Source: an uncultured Eubacteriales bacterium (lineage in GTDB: Bacteria; Bacillota; Clostridia; Christensenellales; CAG-138). Taken from it: a stretch of 64,000 nt of DNA. Position 1 is the stretch's first letter; every line of letters starts with the position of its first letter. The notes beneath the pieces are model-generated. The model saw only the letters and a program-made list of their open reading frames with translations. It was not told the DNA's origin and ran no database searches. The translations under genes and the position numbers were made by a program. This document shows positions 1 through 8,093 of this stretch, piece after piece. The stretch spans positions 1 to 64,000 of the forward strand of contig UQYI01000004.1 of the NCBI GenBank assembly GCA_900545265.1, in the 5' to 3' direction.

Positions 1-78
1 AGACAGGGCTTCAAGGATATGCTTCAATTACCGCAAGCCAACGGGAATCATAGGGTAAATGGAGCAAGGGTGTCATAG

Positions 79-600
79 CGTACCGTTTATGATTGCAAGA
101 AAATCATCAGCCGAGCATTTAAGTGCGCTACGGATGATTTGGAGCTTATCACAGAAAACCCCATGTTGGGTGTGACTGTAAAGCAGCCGAGGTCCGGTAG
201 ACGTGAGGCGTGGACGGAGGAACAGTTTAATTTTGCGTATGATAACTGTTCCGAGCCACAGCTAAAGCTTCTAATCAGCCTTATGATTGCACTGAGCAGC
301 CGTATTGGAGAATGTCTCGCCTTAACATGGTCAGATGTATACGATAACGAGGACAAGCACGAACCGTCCTATATTCGTGTTTACAAGCAGTTGGTCTACC
401 GTTCTGAGAAATTTATCGAAGAAACAAACGGTCGAGGGATTCTCAAAGTATTCGACCAAGTTCGCAGCACCCGACCGGATGCAAAGAGACGAGCAGTTTT
501 CCATGTTACCAAGACGGAAAAGGAAATCGAAGCAAATGTAAAACGGTACTTGTTTTGTGAAAACAGGCGGATTCCGTCTGAACGGAATCCGCCTGTTTCG
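79..600 (+). pseudogene. Broken tyrosine recombinase (phage-type integrase) fragment
   Basis: The open frame after the in-frame TAG at 76-78 reads like the middle of a phage or conjugative-element integrase. It has a core-binding-like stretch ending in ITENPM, then the segment around SRIGECLALTWSDV, which matches the box I region that carries the first catalytic arginine. The distal His-X-X-Arg and Tyr motifs are absent: the frame loses similarity near 550 and runs into a hairpin. No start codon with a ribosome binding site is visible; the only candidate is an internal TTG at 139. I read it as a dead remnant of a mobile element next to nagA. Whether more of it lies left of the window cannot be seen, although the TAG at 76-78 already breaks the frame. 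Integrase identity is fairly sure, loss of function very likely. Confidence 0.7.
561..598. terminator. Perfect 17-bp hairpin, likely terminator between integrase remnant and nagA
   Basis: The arms 561-577 and 582-598 are exactly complementary around a 4-nt loop (CTGA). A short T run (TGTTTTC) follows on the minus strand, so it can end nagBA transcription coming from the right. It lies inside the reading frame of the integrase remnant, just where integrase similarity is lost. Confidence 0.6.
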
Positions 601-664
601 GATGGTATGATTTTGTGTGCTTTGCACTCAAAGTGGGTGCTATTTTGGAATATGATGTCAGAAA

Positions 665-1849
665 TTACAGTTTCAGCGTTTGCCCCATAGCTATGACCCG
701 AGAGATGTGGATATCTTCGTCAAACAAAAGAATATCGGCGTCCATGCCTGGGGCCAGAGTGCCTTTGTGTTTATCAGCTCCAATGATGCGGGCGGGAGTA
801 CGGGAAGCCATCACAACGGCTTCGTGGATAGGAGCACCGCCTAAGCGGATCATGTTCCGTACCAACCTGTCGGTAGTAGCTACACTTCCGGCAAAGGACT
901 GCTTATCCGGTAATTTCATGACGCCGTCATCATACACCATATCCATACCATTGGACTGGCGGATCAGGGTTCCTTCTTCCATGTCCAATCCAGCGGTTTC
1001 CAGCGCATCGGTGATCAAAGCAATCCTGTCTGCTCCCTTGCATTTGTAAATTAGGCGCAGCAGGGAGGCAGGCAAATGTTTTCCGTCACAGATGACCTGG
1101 GCGGTAAGATCATCGAAGTAAAGCCCTGCTTCTACTACGCCTGCGGTGCGGTAGGAATTTTTCCGCCACATCATGGAACAGCCGGAGTATAAGTGGGTCA
1201 CATCCCGGAAGCCGTGAAGCATGGCCGATTCTACATGCTCAAAGCTGGCGTTGGAATGAGCAATGGAGGGGGTGATTCCTCGGGCAAGCAGTTCATCGCC
1301 TAAGGCCCAAGCCCCGTCTCTCTCTACGGCAGCACCCATCATGGTGATCCCACCGGGCCAGGCGTTCAAAAGAGGCTCCCAGTTTTCCTTTATGGGGGGC
1401 AGCAGATAAGCCGGGTTCTGGGCACCGCATTGTTCTTTGGAAAGAAACGGGCCTTCCAGGTGTGCGCCTAAAATGGTGGCGCAGGTGCACATGGATTGGG
1501 CTTTGCGGATGTTTTTGACAGATTCCACCATCAGCGGCAAAGCCGCCGTAGTCACTGTGGGGGTGATGGAAGTGGTACCGTGGCGGGCGTGGGCCAGACA
1601 CATCTTTACTATATTTTCGGGGGAAGCGCCGGTACAGTCATACCCGCCGCCTCCATGAACGTGGATATCCACAAAGCCTGGGGAAACGTACTGCCCGCCG
1701 GCGTCCAGTTTTTCTGACGGGGCAAAGTCTTGGGGAAGATCGTTTTCCGGCCAGATACCGGCGATCTTATCCGCATCAAAACCCAAAACATAACCCTGAA
1801 GCACCTGCCGGGGGGTAAGGATCCTTCCGTTTACGATAAGCGTTTTCAT
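665..1849 (-). CDS. nagA: N-acetylglucosamine-6-phosphate deacetylase (divergent NagA)
   Basis: This 394-residue amidohydrolase has the usual NagA length and probably removes acetate from GlcNAc-6-phosphate, giving glucosamine-6-phosphate for the deaminase encoded just upstream. Visible landmarks are PGFVDIHVHGG (H63, H65), the metal-ligand glutamate in HLEGPF (E132), H198 in IAHSN, H219 in VTHL, CDGKH (H258) and the catalytic aspartate in ITDAL (D281). It departs from canonical NagA after H219, where HLFNAM is replaced by HLYSGCSMM, so the substrate may be a related acetylated amino sugar. It follows nagB by 15 nt in one operon. I see no strong Shine-Dalgarno at its ATG, so it may depend on translational coupling. 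A second, canonical nagA lies at 50084-51208. Confidence 0.9.
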   Translation of the reverse strand: MKTLIVNGRILTPRQVLQGYVLGFDADKIAGIWPENDLPQDFAPSEKLDAGGQYVSPGFVDIHVHGGGGYDCTGASPENIVKMCLAHARHGTTSITPTVTTAALPLMVESVKNIRKAQSMCTCATILGAHLEGPFLSKEQCGAQNPAYLLPPIKENWEPLLNAWPGGITMMGAAVERDGAWALGDELLARGITPSIAHSNASFEHVESAMLHGFRDVTHLYSGCSMMWRKNSYRTAGVVEAGLYFDDLTAQVICDGKHLPASLLRLIYKCKGADRIALITDALETAGLDMEEGTLIRQSNGMDMVYDDGVMKLPDKQSFAGSVATTDRLVRNMIRLGGAPIHEAVVMASRTPARIIGADKHKGTLAPGMDADILLFDEDIHISRVIAMGQTLKL

Positions 1850-1864
1850 AAGACGATTTTCAGC

Positions 1865-2641
1865 TTATTTGTCAAGGAGGTACTGCCCCGCATCCTTATC
1901 GGTGTAGAGACAGGCATGGAGCTGCTCCTTAAGAATGGTGGCCGGACAGGCGGTGGAAACCGCATCTTCTACTGTATGCTTGACTGCCAGTGCTTTAGTG
2001 GAGGCGGGCACCGAACAGAACATATACTTTGCGGCGCACAGACCGGGAATGGTAGCGCTCAGGGCGTGTGTGGGTACCTGGTCAATGGAGGCAAAGCATC
2101 CGTCATGAACCTGCTGCATCCGGCAGACCTGATCCAGTTCCACTACCTTGACAAATTTTTTGTCGTTAAAATCTGCTACCGGCGGGTCATTGAAAGCAAT
2201 GTGGCCGTTTTCGCCGATGCCAAGAATGCATACATCCAGGGGATGTTCTGCCAGAAGCGTATGATAGCGATCCGCTTCAGCCCAGGGATCCTCTGCATTT
2301 CCATTTAACAGATGAACACTTTTGAAGGGCTTGTGATCAAAAATGGCCCGGCGCAGGAAGTTGCGGAATCCGGCGGGATGGCTGGGATCCAACCCAACGT
2401 ATTCATCCATATGAAAGGCGTTGATGCGGCTCCAGTCAATGTCAGGGTCGGCGCACAGAGTCTGGAGCGTTTCGTTTTGAGAAGGGGCAGCTGCGAACAT
2501 GACGTTGACAACATCCTTTTGCTCCAGCAGCGCTTTTATGCAGGCGGCGGCTTCATTTCCGGCACATTCTCCCATGGCCTGCCTGGTATCAAACACACGC
2601 ACCCGGAGTTTATCTGCGTAAAAATCCTTTAAAACAGCCAT
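1865..2641 (-). CDS. nagB: Glucosamine-6-phosphate deaminase-like protein
   Basis: This 258-residue NagB/6-phosphogluconolactonase-fold enzyme is expected to convert glucosamine-6-phosphate to fructose-6-phosphate and ammonia in the cytoplasm. The active-site stretch FHMDEYVGL holds the proton-transfer aspartate (D79), and GIGENGHIAFNDP holds the ring-opening histidine (H147). Against the E. coli pattern GxDGHIAFNEP, the aspartate before Gly-His is Asn (N145) and the final glutamate is Asp (D152). It therefore belongs to a variant subfamily whose exact substrate is uncertain. The start is the ATG preceded by AGGAG about 8 nt upstream. It is the first gene of the nagBA operon and is divergent from the LacI-NagB fusion, whose C-terminal half is its paralogue. 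Confidence 0.85.
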   Translation of the reverse strand: MAVLKDFYADKLRVRVFDTRQAMGECAGNEAAACIKALLEQKDVVNVMFAAAPSQNETLQTLCADPDIDWSRINAFHMDEYVGLDPSHPAGFRNFLRRAIFDHKPFKSVHLLNGNAEDPWAEADRYHTLLAEHPLDVCILGIGENGHIAFNDPPVADFNDKKFVKVVELDQVCRMQQVHDGCFASIDQVPTHALSATIPGLCAAKYMFCSVPASTKALAVKHTVEDAVSTACPATILKEQLHACLYTDKDAGQYLLDK

Positions 2642-2689
2642 TTTTTCATCTCCTATTATAGTGATCCTCTGGAATCATATTCATTTTTA

Positions 2690-2718
2690 AAGATAGCTGT
2701 TTCAGGCACGGTTGTCAA
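2690..2718 (-). promoter_or_regulatory. Predicted nagBA promoter
   Basis: On the minus strand a perfect TTGACA (2718-2713) is followed after 17 nt by TATCTT (2695-2690), leaving about 50 nt to the nagB start. Confidence 0.65.
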
Positions 2719-2736
2719 TAGAAAAGAGAAAAAATA

Positions 2737-2750
2737 AGGAAACGTTTTCT
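2737..2750. promoter_or_regulatory. LacI-type operator or cre-like palindrome upstream of nagBA
   Basis: AGGAAACGTTTTCT is a 12-of-14 palindrome with the central CG typical of LacI/CcpA-family sites. It shares its core with the site over the lacI-nagB promoter (2906-2921). It sits about 20 nt upstream of the nagBA -35 box, a position suited to activation, looping or catabolite control rather than direct blocking. Confidence 0.5.
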
Positions 2751-2798
2751 AATTTTTCTGTTTTGCGTGCGCGTTTAAGTGTATATGCAGAAAAAACT

Positions 2799-2850
2799 CT
2801 TGATATCAAGCAAAAAAGATTAAAAGAATAAAAACGCTTTTTAAAAGCGT
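2799..2850. promoter_or_regulatory. Two further palindromes in the divergent nag control region
   Basis: CTTGATATCAAG (2799-2810) is a perfect 12-bp palindrome. At 2834-2850, 8-bp arms ACGCTTTT/AAAAGCGT flank one central base. Both lie upstream of the lacI-nagB -35 box in an AT-rich stretch without genes. The binding proteins are unknown. Confidence 0.35.
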
Positions 2851-2871
2851 ACAAAAAGTTTTGAAAAAATC

Positions 2872-2899
2872 TTGACAATTTTCATACTGCGACTATACT
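2872..2899 (+). promoter_or_regulatory. Predicted promoter of the lacI-nagB/sugar transporter operon
   Basis: TTGACA (2872-2877), a 16-nt spacer and TATACT (2894-2899) place the transcription start near 2906, inside the operator-like palindrome. Confidence 0.75.
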
Positions 2900-2905
2900 G
2901 ATTTA

Positions 2906-2932
2906 TAGAAAACGTATTCTATCTGTTTTCTA
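2906..2932. promoter_or_regulatory. Autoregulatory operator over the lacI-nagB start site
   Basis: TAGAAAACGTATTCTA (2906-2921) is a 14-of-16 palindrome with a central CG. The left half TAGAAAAC is also perfectly inverted at 2925-2932. Its place directly after the -10 box suits repression by the LacI domain encoded immediately downstream. Confidence 0.6.
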
Positions 2933-2955
2933 TGAGCTTTGCAGCAGGAGGCACT

Positions 2956-4758
2956 ATGGAGACTGTGACCATAAAGGATGTAGCCCGTCAGTCCGGCTAC
3001 TCCATTACCACCGTATCCAGGGTGCTCAGCGGCAGCGATTATCCTGTTTCAGCCGATGCAAGAGAAGCCATCGAAGCCTGCGCCGCTCGCATGGACTATG
3101 TGCCCAACCAGCTGGCGAGGGGACTGAAAACAAATTCCAGCAGGGAGATAGCTGTTATCACGCCTTCCCTGCGCAATCCCTTTTATACCACTATTATTAC
3201 CAGTATTGAAAGCGCATTGAGCCAGAACGGCTACAACATGCTGGTTTTTTTACGCAAGCGCACCGACGGGGCCGGGGATGAATTCCTTGCCCGCCTGACC
3301 AGCAAAATGGTAGCCGGTGTGCTCATTGCTACCAACAGCGTCAGCCCGGATATGGGACGGGGGCTTCGGCAATTAAAAGAAAGAAAGATCCCCGTTATTG
3401 TCTTTGACGATGCTGTGGACGGCTTCAGCGACCTGCGGGGCATCTTTTTCGATTATCATCGGGGAGGAAGGCAGGCAGCGCAGACTCTGTATGCCCATGG
3501 CCACAGAAAAGTGGCGCTCATCACCTTGGACTTCATGGAACAGACCACCAGAAAGAGCTTTGTAGGGGGGTTCAGCGAGTATTTCCGGGAGATGGGGCAT
3601 CCCTTGCGGGAAGACAGAGATATTTTCATTTCCACTGAACCGGATGACTTTACTGCCGGGGCGGCATTGGCTGAAAAGATTTTTGCCTCCGGGCGTTCTT
3701 ATACTGCGCTGGCGGCCAACAACGATTCCGTAGCGGCCGGAGCCATTGCCGCCATGCTTCGCCGCGGAGTGCGTGTGCCGGAGGATATCTCGGTTATCGG
3801 CATGGACGATAACATTTATGCCCGAATGACTACGCCTCCCCTGACCACCGTCCATGTTCCAGCCCGGGAGATGGGGGATATGGCCGTTCGCTATCTGCTG
3901 GAGGAAATGGAAGGGAAGCCACTGGCCTTCAGCCTGTATATGCAGTCCGACGTTATTGAACGGGACTCTTTGTGCAATATCAAGCAGACAGGAGAAAACA
4001 ACATGCATCTGTATCTGAGCGAAACAAAAGAAGACCTGGGCAGGGCGGCCGCAAAGCTCATTGCTCAGCGGATCAGGGAAGCCATTGCCCGGCAGGGCTT
4101 TGCCCGCATTGTTCTTTCTACCGGCGCCAGCCAGTTTGAAACACTGGAAGCCCTTGTGAAAGAGGACGTGGACTGGTCCAAAGTGACCATGTTCCATCTG
4201 GACGAATATGTAGATCTGCCGATGACTCATATTGCGTCCTTCCGCAAGTACCTTACGGAGCGGTTTGTGAATCTGGTACATCCCCGCGAGGCAGTATTTG
4301 TCAACGGTGAAGGCGATGTGGAAAAGAACATTGCCGAGCTTACCCGTCGCCTGACGGAAAAGCCCATTGACGTAGGCGTTATCGGTATTGGCGAAAATGC
4401 CCATATTGCTTTCAACGATCCTCCGGCAGATTTTGAGACCCGGGAGAGTTATATCGTAGTCAACCTCAATGAGCGCTGCAAGAAGCAGCAGGTGGGGGAG
4501 GGCTGGTTTGCCACGGAGGAAGATGTGCCTAAACAGGCCATTTCCATGACGCCTTACAGGATCATGCAGTGCAGGACCATTGTTTCTCCGGTGCCCAAGG
4601 CCGTTAAGGCAGAAGCAATTTCTGCTGTGCTTCGGGCCGAAACCGTTACCCCTATGATTCCCGCAACCTTAATGAAAACGCATCCGGACTTCCACCTGTT
4701 TATTGACAGGGATTCCGCCGCACAATGCAGCCGGGAAGTTCTTGACCGGTATATGTAA
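2956..4758 (+). CDS. LacI-family regulator fused to a NagB-type sugar-phosphate deaminase
   Basis: One uninterrupted frame of 600 residues joins two families. Residues 1-349 are a complete LacI regulator: a helix-turn-helix at about 5-25 (TIKDVARQSGYSITTVSRVL), the hinge, and a periplasmic-binding-protein-like sensor ending near VIERDSLCN. Residues 350-600 are a full NagB-fold deaminase with FHLDEYVDL and GIGENAHIAFNDPP. As in the neighbouring nagB, the canonical aspartate before Gly-His is Asn, and here that Gly is Ala. The ATG at 2956 has AGGAGG 4 nt upstream and gives the usual LacI N-terminus; the in-frame ATG at 2932 lacks a site. At the junction an AGGAG precedes an in-frame ATG at 4003, so a free deaminase may also be made. 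The gene heads the operon with the sugar ABC importer. Fused regulator-enzyme proteins of this type are unknown to me. Confidence 0.85.
   Translation: METVTIKDVARQSGYSITTVSRVLSGSDYPVSADAREAIEACAARMDYVPNQLARGLKTNSSREIAVITPSLRNPFYTTIITSIESALSQNGYNMLVFLRKRTDGAGDEFLARLTSKMVAGVLIATNSVSPDMGRGLRQLKERKIPVIVFDDAVDGFSDLRGIFFDYHRGGRQAAQTLYAHGHRKVALITLDFMEQTTRKSFVGGFSEYFREMGHPLREDRDIFISTEPDDFTAGAALAEKIFASGRSYTALAANNDSVAAGAIAAMLRRGVRVPEDISVIGMDDNIYARMTTPPLTTVHVPAREMGDMAVRYLLEEMEGKPLAFSLYMQSDVIERDSLCNIKQTGENNMHLYLSETKEDLGRAAAKLIAQRIREAIARQGFARIVLSTGASQFETLEALVKEDVDWSKVTMFHLDEYVDLPMTHIASFRKYLTERFVNLVHPREAVFVNGEGDVEKNIAELTRRLTEKPIDVGVIGIGENAHIAFNDPPADFETRESYIVVNLNERCKKQQVGEGWFATEEDVPKQAISMTPYRIMQCRTIVSPVPKAVKAEAISAVLRAETVTPMIPATLMKTHPDFHLFIDRDSAAQCSREVLDRYM
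3990..4005 (+). promoter_or_regulatory. Internal ribosome binding site and start at the LacI/NagB junction
   Basis: AGGAG (3990-3994) stands 8 nt before an in-frame ATG (4003) exactly where the deaminase domain begins. It looks like the start site of a formerly separate nagB gene kept after the lacI stop codon was lost. It could give a 251-residue deaminase in addition to the fusion. Confidence 0.6.
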
Positions 4759-4830
4759 GCCGGATCCAACCCAGCATGAAATGCATCCCTGAGGGGTGCG
4801 TCATGATAAAAAAAGACGGAGGAAAAACAC

Positions 4831-6201
4831 ATGCGTAAATTTCTGGCGATGCTGCTGGCCGCTCTGATGCTGTTGGCCGTGGTAGGATGCACCGCTCCCG
4901 CTGCAGATGGGCAGAAGGATGCTGCAGACGACAAGAAGACCGAAGCGCCTGCAGACGGCAAGACTGAGGACAACAAGACCGAAGACAACAAGCCCGCTTC
5001 CGGGGAACGCCGCAAGCTGCGGGTTGCCGCAGAAAGCTGGCAGGTCACCAAGATCTTCCTGGAGGATGCTGCGGCAGCTTTCATGAAGGATCATCCCGAT
5101 GTAGACGTGGAAGTCATCACCTATGCAGATACCAGTGTGCTGTCTACCTACACCCTCAACTGGATGCAGGATACCACCGATGTGGATATCGTCTTCATCG
5201 ACGGCGGTGTGAAATTTGCCAAGCAGTTTGATGCAAAAGGCCTTATCTGCGACTTTGATAAGGATCTGAACTTCTTCAACTATGTATCCCAGGATCAGTT
5301 CTGCAACGGCGTTCTGGAATACGGCAAGGTACAGGGCCGCCAGGTAGCGCTCCCCATCATTCAGGAAGTCTATGCCATCAGCTGCAACGTGGATATGTTC
5401 AAGGCAGCTGGTCTGGTGGACGAGCAGGGCAACTGCCTCCAGCCCAAGGACTGGGATGAATTCTATGAATTCGCCAAGAAGCTGACCATTCGCGATGCTA
5501 ACGGTAATGTGACCCAGCAGGGCGCTTCCATTCAGTTTGGCAACAACCTGCTGGCCATCATTGCCTCCTCTCTGGCTGGCGTCAAGGGCAACATCACGCT
5601 GGATGACGGTGTGACCTATGATATTGACAACAACGAGTTCCGGGCTATCGTAGCCAACTGGCAGAAGGGTGTCCAGGAGGGCGTCTACTCTATCGCTACC
5701 TTCGCCGACAACTCCGGCGGACGAAACGCGCTCAAAGCCGGTACTCTGGCCATGTGTTATGAGGCTGCAGGCCGTTGGATGGAAGCGGAGAATATGCTGG
5801 GTGCCGGCACAATGACGCTGGCCAACACTCCCGGCGGCAAAGGAACCCTGGGCTTCGGCGGTGATATCGTGGTTCCCAAGTGCTCCCCCAACCAGGATCT
5901 TGTGTGCCAGTTTGTAGCGGAACAGCTCCTGGGTGAGCATGTCCAGACCAATACCTTCACGCAGTATGGCAAGATGTCTGTGATCAAGAGTTACTTTGAT
6001 GCTGCCATCGAGGCTGTTCCCATCTGGGCCAACATCAAAGATTCCATGGACAAGGCTATCGGCGCTCCTTCCTATAACGAAGAGCAGAAGTTCCTGGACG
6101 GTGCCTGCGCTATCTTCCAGGCCGGCCTGGTGGATCCCAATACTACTGCCGATCAGATCGTAAATGAGCTGGTCGAACTTATGAATTCCGTAGATAAGTA
6201 A
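4831..6201 (+). CDS. Sugar ABC transporter substrate-binding lipoprotein
   Basis: This 456-residue family 1 extracellular solute-binding protein should capture a sugar outside the membrane for the two permeases that follow. The signal peptide ends in a lipobox with Cys20 (LAVVGC). It is followed by a low-complexity K/D/E-rich linker (about residues 28-60) and the binding domain. The ATG has GGAGG upstream. A small stem (GCATCCC/GGGGTGC, 4783-4799) lies between it and the lacI-nagB gene. Operon context with amino-sugar genes makes an amino sugar or GlcNAc-containing glycan the likely ligand, but this is inference. No ATPase gene is nearby, as is common for such importers that use a shared MsmK-type ATPase. 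Confidence 0.88.
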   Translation: MRKFLAMLLAALMLLAVVGCTAPAADGQKDAADDKKTEAPADGKTEDNKTEDNKPASGERRKLRVAAESWQVTKIFLEDAAAAFMKDHPDVDVEVITYADTSVLSTYTLNWMQDTTDVDIVFIDGGVKFAKQFDAKGLICDFDKDLNFFNYVSQDQFCNGVLEYGKVQGRQVALPIIQEVYAISCNVDMFKAAGLVDEQGNCLQPKDWDEFYEFAKKLTIRDANGNVTQQGASIQFGNNLLAIIASSLAGVKGNITLDDGVTYDIDNNEFRAIVANWQKGVQEGVYSIATFADNSGGRNALKAGTLAMCYEAAGRWMEAENMLGAGTMTLANTPGGKGTLGFGGDIVVPKCSPNQDLVCQFVAEQLLGEHVQTNTFTQYGKMSVIKSYFDAAIEAVPIWANIKDSMDKAIGAPSYNEEQKFLDGACAIFQAGLVDPNTTADQIVNELVELMNSVDK

Positions 6202-6228
6202 GCGTTACGTCTACCCCTTATCATGGAC

Positions 6229-6253
6229 GCGGGGGCCAGTGCAGGGCCCCCGC
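6229..6253 (+). promoter_or_regulatory. GC-rich intercistronic stem-loop
   Basis: GCGGGGGCC (6229-6237) and GGCCCCCGC (6245-6253) form a perfect 9-bp stem with a 7-nt loop and no U run, between the binding protein and permease genes. Such stems often protect the 3' end of binding-protein mRNA or lower downstream expression. Confidence 0.55.
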
Positions 6254-6318
6254 TCCGGTATTTGCATTGTTTATCCCATTCGCTCCTTCTTATTTTTCAG
6301 CAAAGGAATGTCTGAAGT

Positions 6319-7218
6319 ATGAACCATCGTTCCACCAGCGTCAGAATGCGGCAGAAGCAGAAGTGGGGCCGCCTGTTTGTGCTCCCCGCCTGCCTGATCA
6401 TCTTCCTGTTTGTGGTATATCCACTGGTATACACGTTTTATCTCAGCTTCTGCGATTACAATTTTGCCTTTGACTCCAAGCCCACATTTATTGGGCTGCA
6501 AAACTACATCAGCATGTTCAAGGATAAGCTGTTCGTGCAGGCGTTGACCAATACGCTTCTGTTATCTGCTATTCAGTTCGTGCTGATGATGGTCATTGCA
6601 TTGGCGCTGGCACTGCTGCTGTATAAAAAGACGAAGCACAGCTGGTTCTATAGGACATCCATATTCATGCCCATTGTGGTGCCGGCTTCTCTGGTGTGCC
6701 TGCTGTTCAGCTGGATGCTGGCCAATAACTTTGGTATCGTCAACAAGTTTCTTATTGAGGTGCTGCATCTGCCCAAATTGGCTTCCGACTGGCTCACCCG
6801 GGCAGATACGGCTAAGGGGTGCGTAGTGGTGGTCAGCCTTTGGAACAAGGTTGGCTTCTGTACTATTCTTTTCCTTTCCGGCCTGCAGGGCATTTCCAAA
6901 GATGTGCTGGAGGCGGCGGATCTGGATGGAGCTACGGGCTTTAGAAAGCTGTTTTACATTATTCTGCCCAGCCTGTCTGAAACCTTCGTGGTGGTAGGTA
7001 TCTGGGCGGTGCTTCAGACCTTGAAGCTTTTTGTTACCCCCATGGTACTGACCAGCGGCGGACCGGCCAATGCCACCCAGGTGCTGTATATGTACATTTA
7101 CAAGACGGCATTTTTGAACTATGATATGGGCTATGCAGCTGCCATGTCCTTTGTGTTCAGCGTGATCGTTATGGTCTTTGCCGTACTGAACATGAAGCTC
7201 AGCACCAGAGAGGATTGA
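6319..7218 (+). CDS. Sugar ABC transporter permease (MalF/MsmF type)
   Basis: This 299-residue inner-membrane protein shows about six hydrophobic segments, the first at about residues 20-42 (LFVLPACLIIFLFVVYPLVY). The cytoplasmic EAA coupling loop reads EAADLDGATGFRKLFYIILP near residues 195-215. It should form the translocation pore together with the next gene. The N-terminus is basic (MNHRSTSVRMRQKQKWGR), as in other MalF-type subunits of Firmicutes. It is separated from the next permease gene by only 4 nt. Confidence 0.88.
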   Translation: MNHRSTSVRMRQKQKWGRLFVLPACLIIFLFVVYPLVYTFYLSFCDYNFAFDSKPTFIGLQNYISMFKDKLFVQALTNTLLLSAIQFVLMMVIALALALLLYKKTKHSWFYRTSIFMPIVVPASLVCLLFSWMLANNFGIVNKFLIEVLHLPKLASDWLTRADTAKGCVVVVSLWNKVGFCTILFLSGLQGISKDVLEAADLDGATGFRKLFYIILPSLSETFVVVGIWAVLQTLKLFVTPMVLTSGGPANATQVLYMYIYKTAFLNYDMGYAAAMSFVFSVIVMVFAVLNMKLSTRED

Positions 7219-7222
7219 AACA

Positions 7223-8068
7223 ATGAAAAAGCCTTTTAAACTGCGTAAAAAAGATATAAACAACCTGTTGGTGACGCTGGCGCTTCTGATCGTATCCCTG
7301 CTGTTCATTATCCCCGTGTTTTACTGTATTTTTACGTCGGTAAAGACATCACAGGAGATCATGCAGGACGTGACGTTTTTCCCTCATCGGCTGACGTGGG
7401 AGAATTATGAGTATGTATTTGCCCGGGGAGCCAAGTACCTGAAGTTTTACTGGAATACCATTGTGGTGACCGTATCTACGGTGCTTATTACAGTGGTCAT
7501 GTCTTCGCTGGCAGGATATGCTTTTGCCAGACTTCCTTTCAAGGGCAGCAATACTCTGTTGGCGGCCATTTTGTTTGTGCTTACTTTCCCTCTGACGGCG
7601 TTGCTGATCCCCATTTATATGATGGAATTCAAGCTGGGAATGCTCAATACCTATATCGGGCTGATCCTGCCCAATATAATATGCGTGCTACCTTTCTCCA
7701 TCTTCATAACCCGCGGCACATTCAGAGGATTGCCGCAGGAATTGGAGGATTCTGCCGAAATCGATGGCTGCGGCGTAGTGCGTACCTGGTGGAACATCAT
7801 GCTGCCAATGGCTAAAAATGCGCTGGTCATTGTCATAGTGTCGGCCTTTTACAATGTGTGGGGGGAATATACCATTGCCAAGACACTGGCTACACGGGAG
7901 AGTATCATGCCTATCTCTGTAGCATTGACCCTGCTCAAGGGAGAGGACTGGAACTATGGGGTACTGGGGGCGGCCATAACCATGTCTATCATTCCGCCGA
8001 TTGCGGTGTTCACTGTGTTTCAGAATCAGCTGGTGGAGGGCATGGTGGCAGGTGCCGTAAAGGGTTAA
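7223..8068 (+). CDS. Sugar ABC transporter permease (MalG/MsmG type)
   Basis: This is the second membrane subunit of the importer, 281 residues with about six membrane segments. The EAA-like loop (ELEDSAEIDGCGVVRTWWNI, about residues 170-190) would dock the ATPase. Gene order of binding protein, MalF-type and MalG-type permeases is standard for carbohydrate uptake (CUT1) systems. No ATP-binding subunit follows, so energy coupling must come from an ATPase encoded elsewhere. Confidence 0.88.
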   Translation: MKKPFKLRKKDINNLLVTLALLIVSLLFIIPVFYCIFTSVKTSQEIMQDVTFFPHRLTWENYEYVFARGAKYLKFYWNTIVVTVSTVLITVVMSSLAGYAFARLPFKGSNTLLAAILFVLTFPLTALLIPIYMMEFKLGMLNTYIGLILPNIICVLPFSIFITRGTFRGLPQELEDSAEIDGCGVVRTWWNIMLPMAKNALVIVIVSAFYNVWGEYTIAKTLATRESIMPISVALTLLKGEDWNYGVLGAAITMSIIPPIAVFTVFQNQLVEGMVAGAVKG

Positions 8069-8093
8069 GCGCAAAAAAGAAAAGGAAGCATAT

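Noticed and set aside
561..598. End of an insertion sequence
   Set aside because: A perfect stem with a 4-nt loop between converging genes is better explained as a terminator; no partner repeat or transposase is present.
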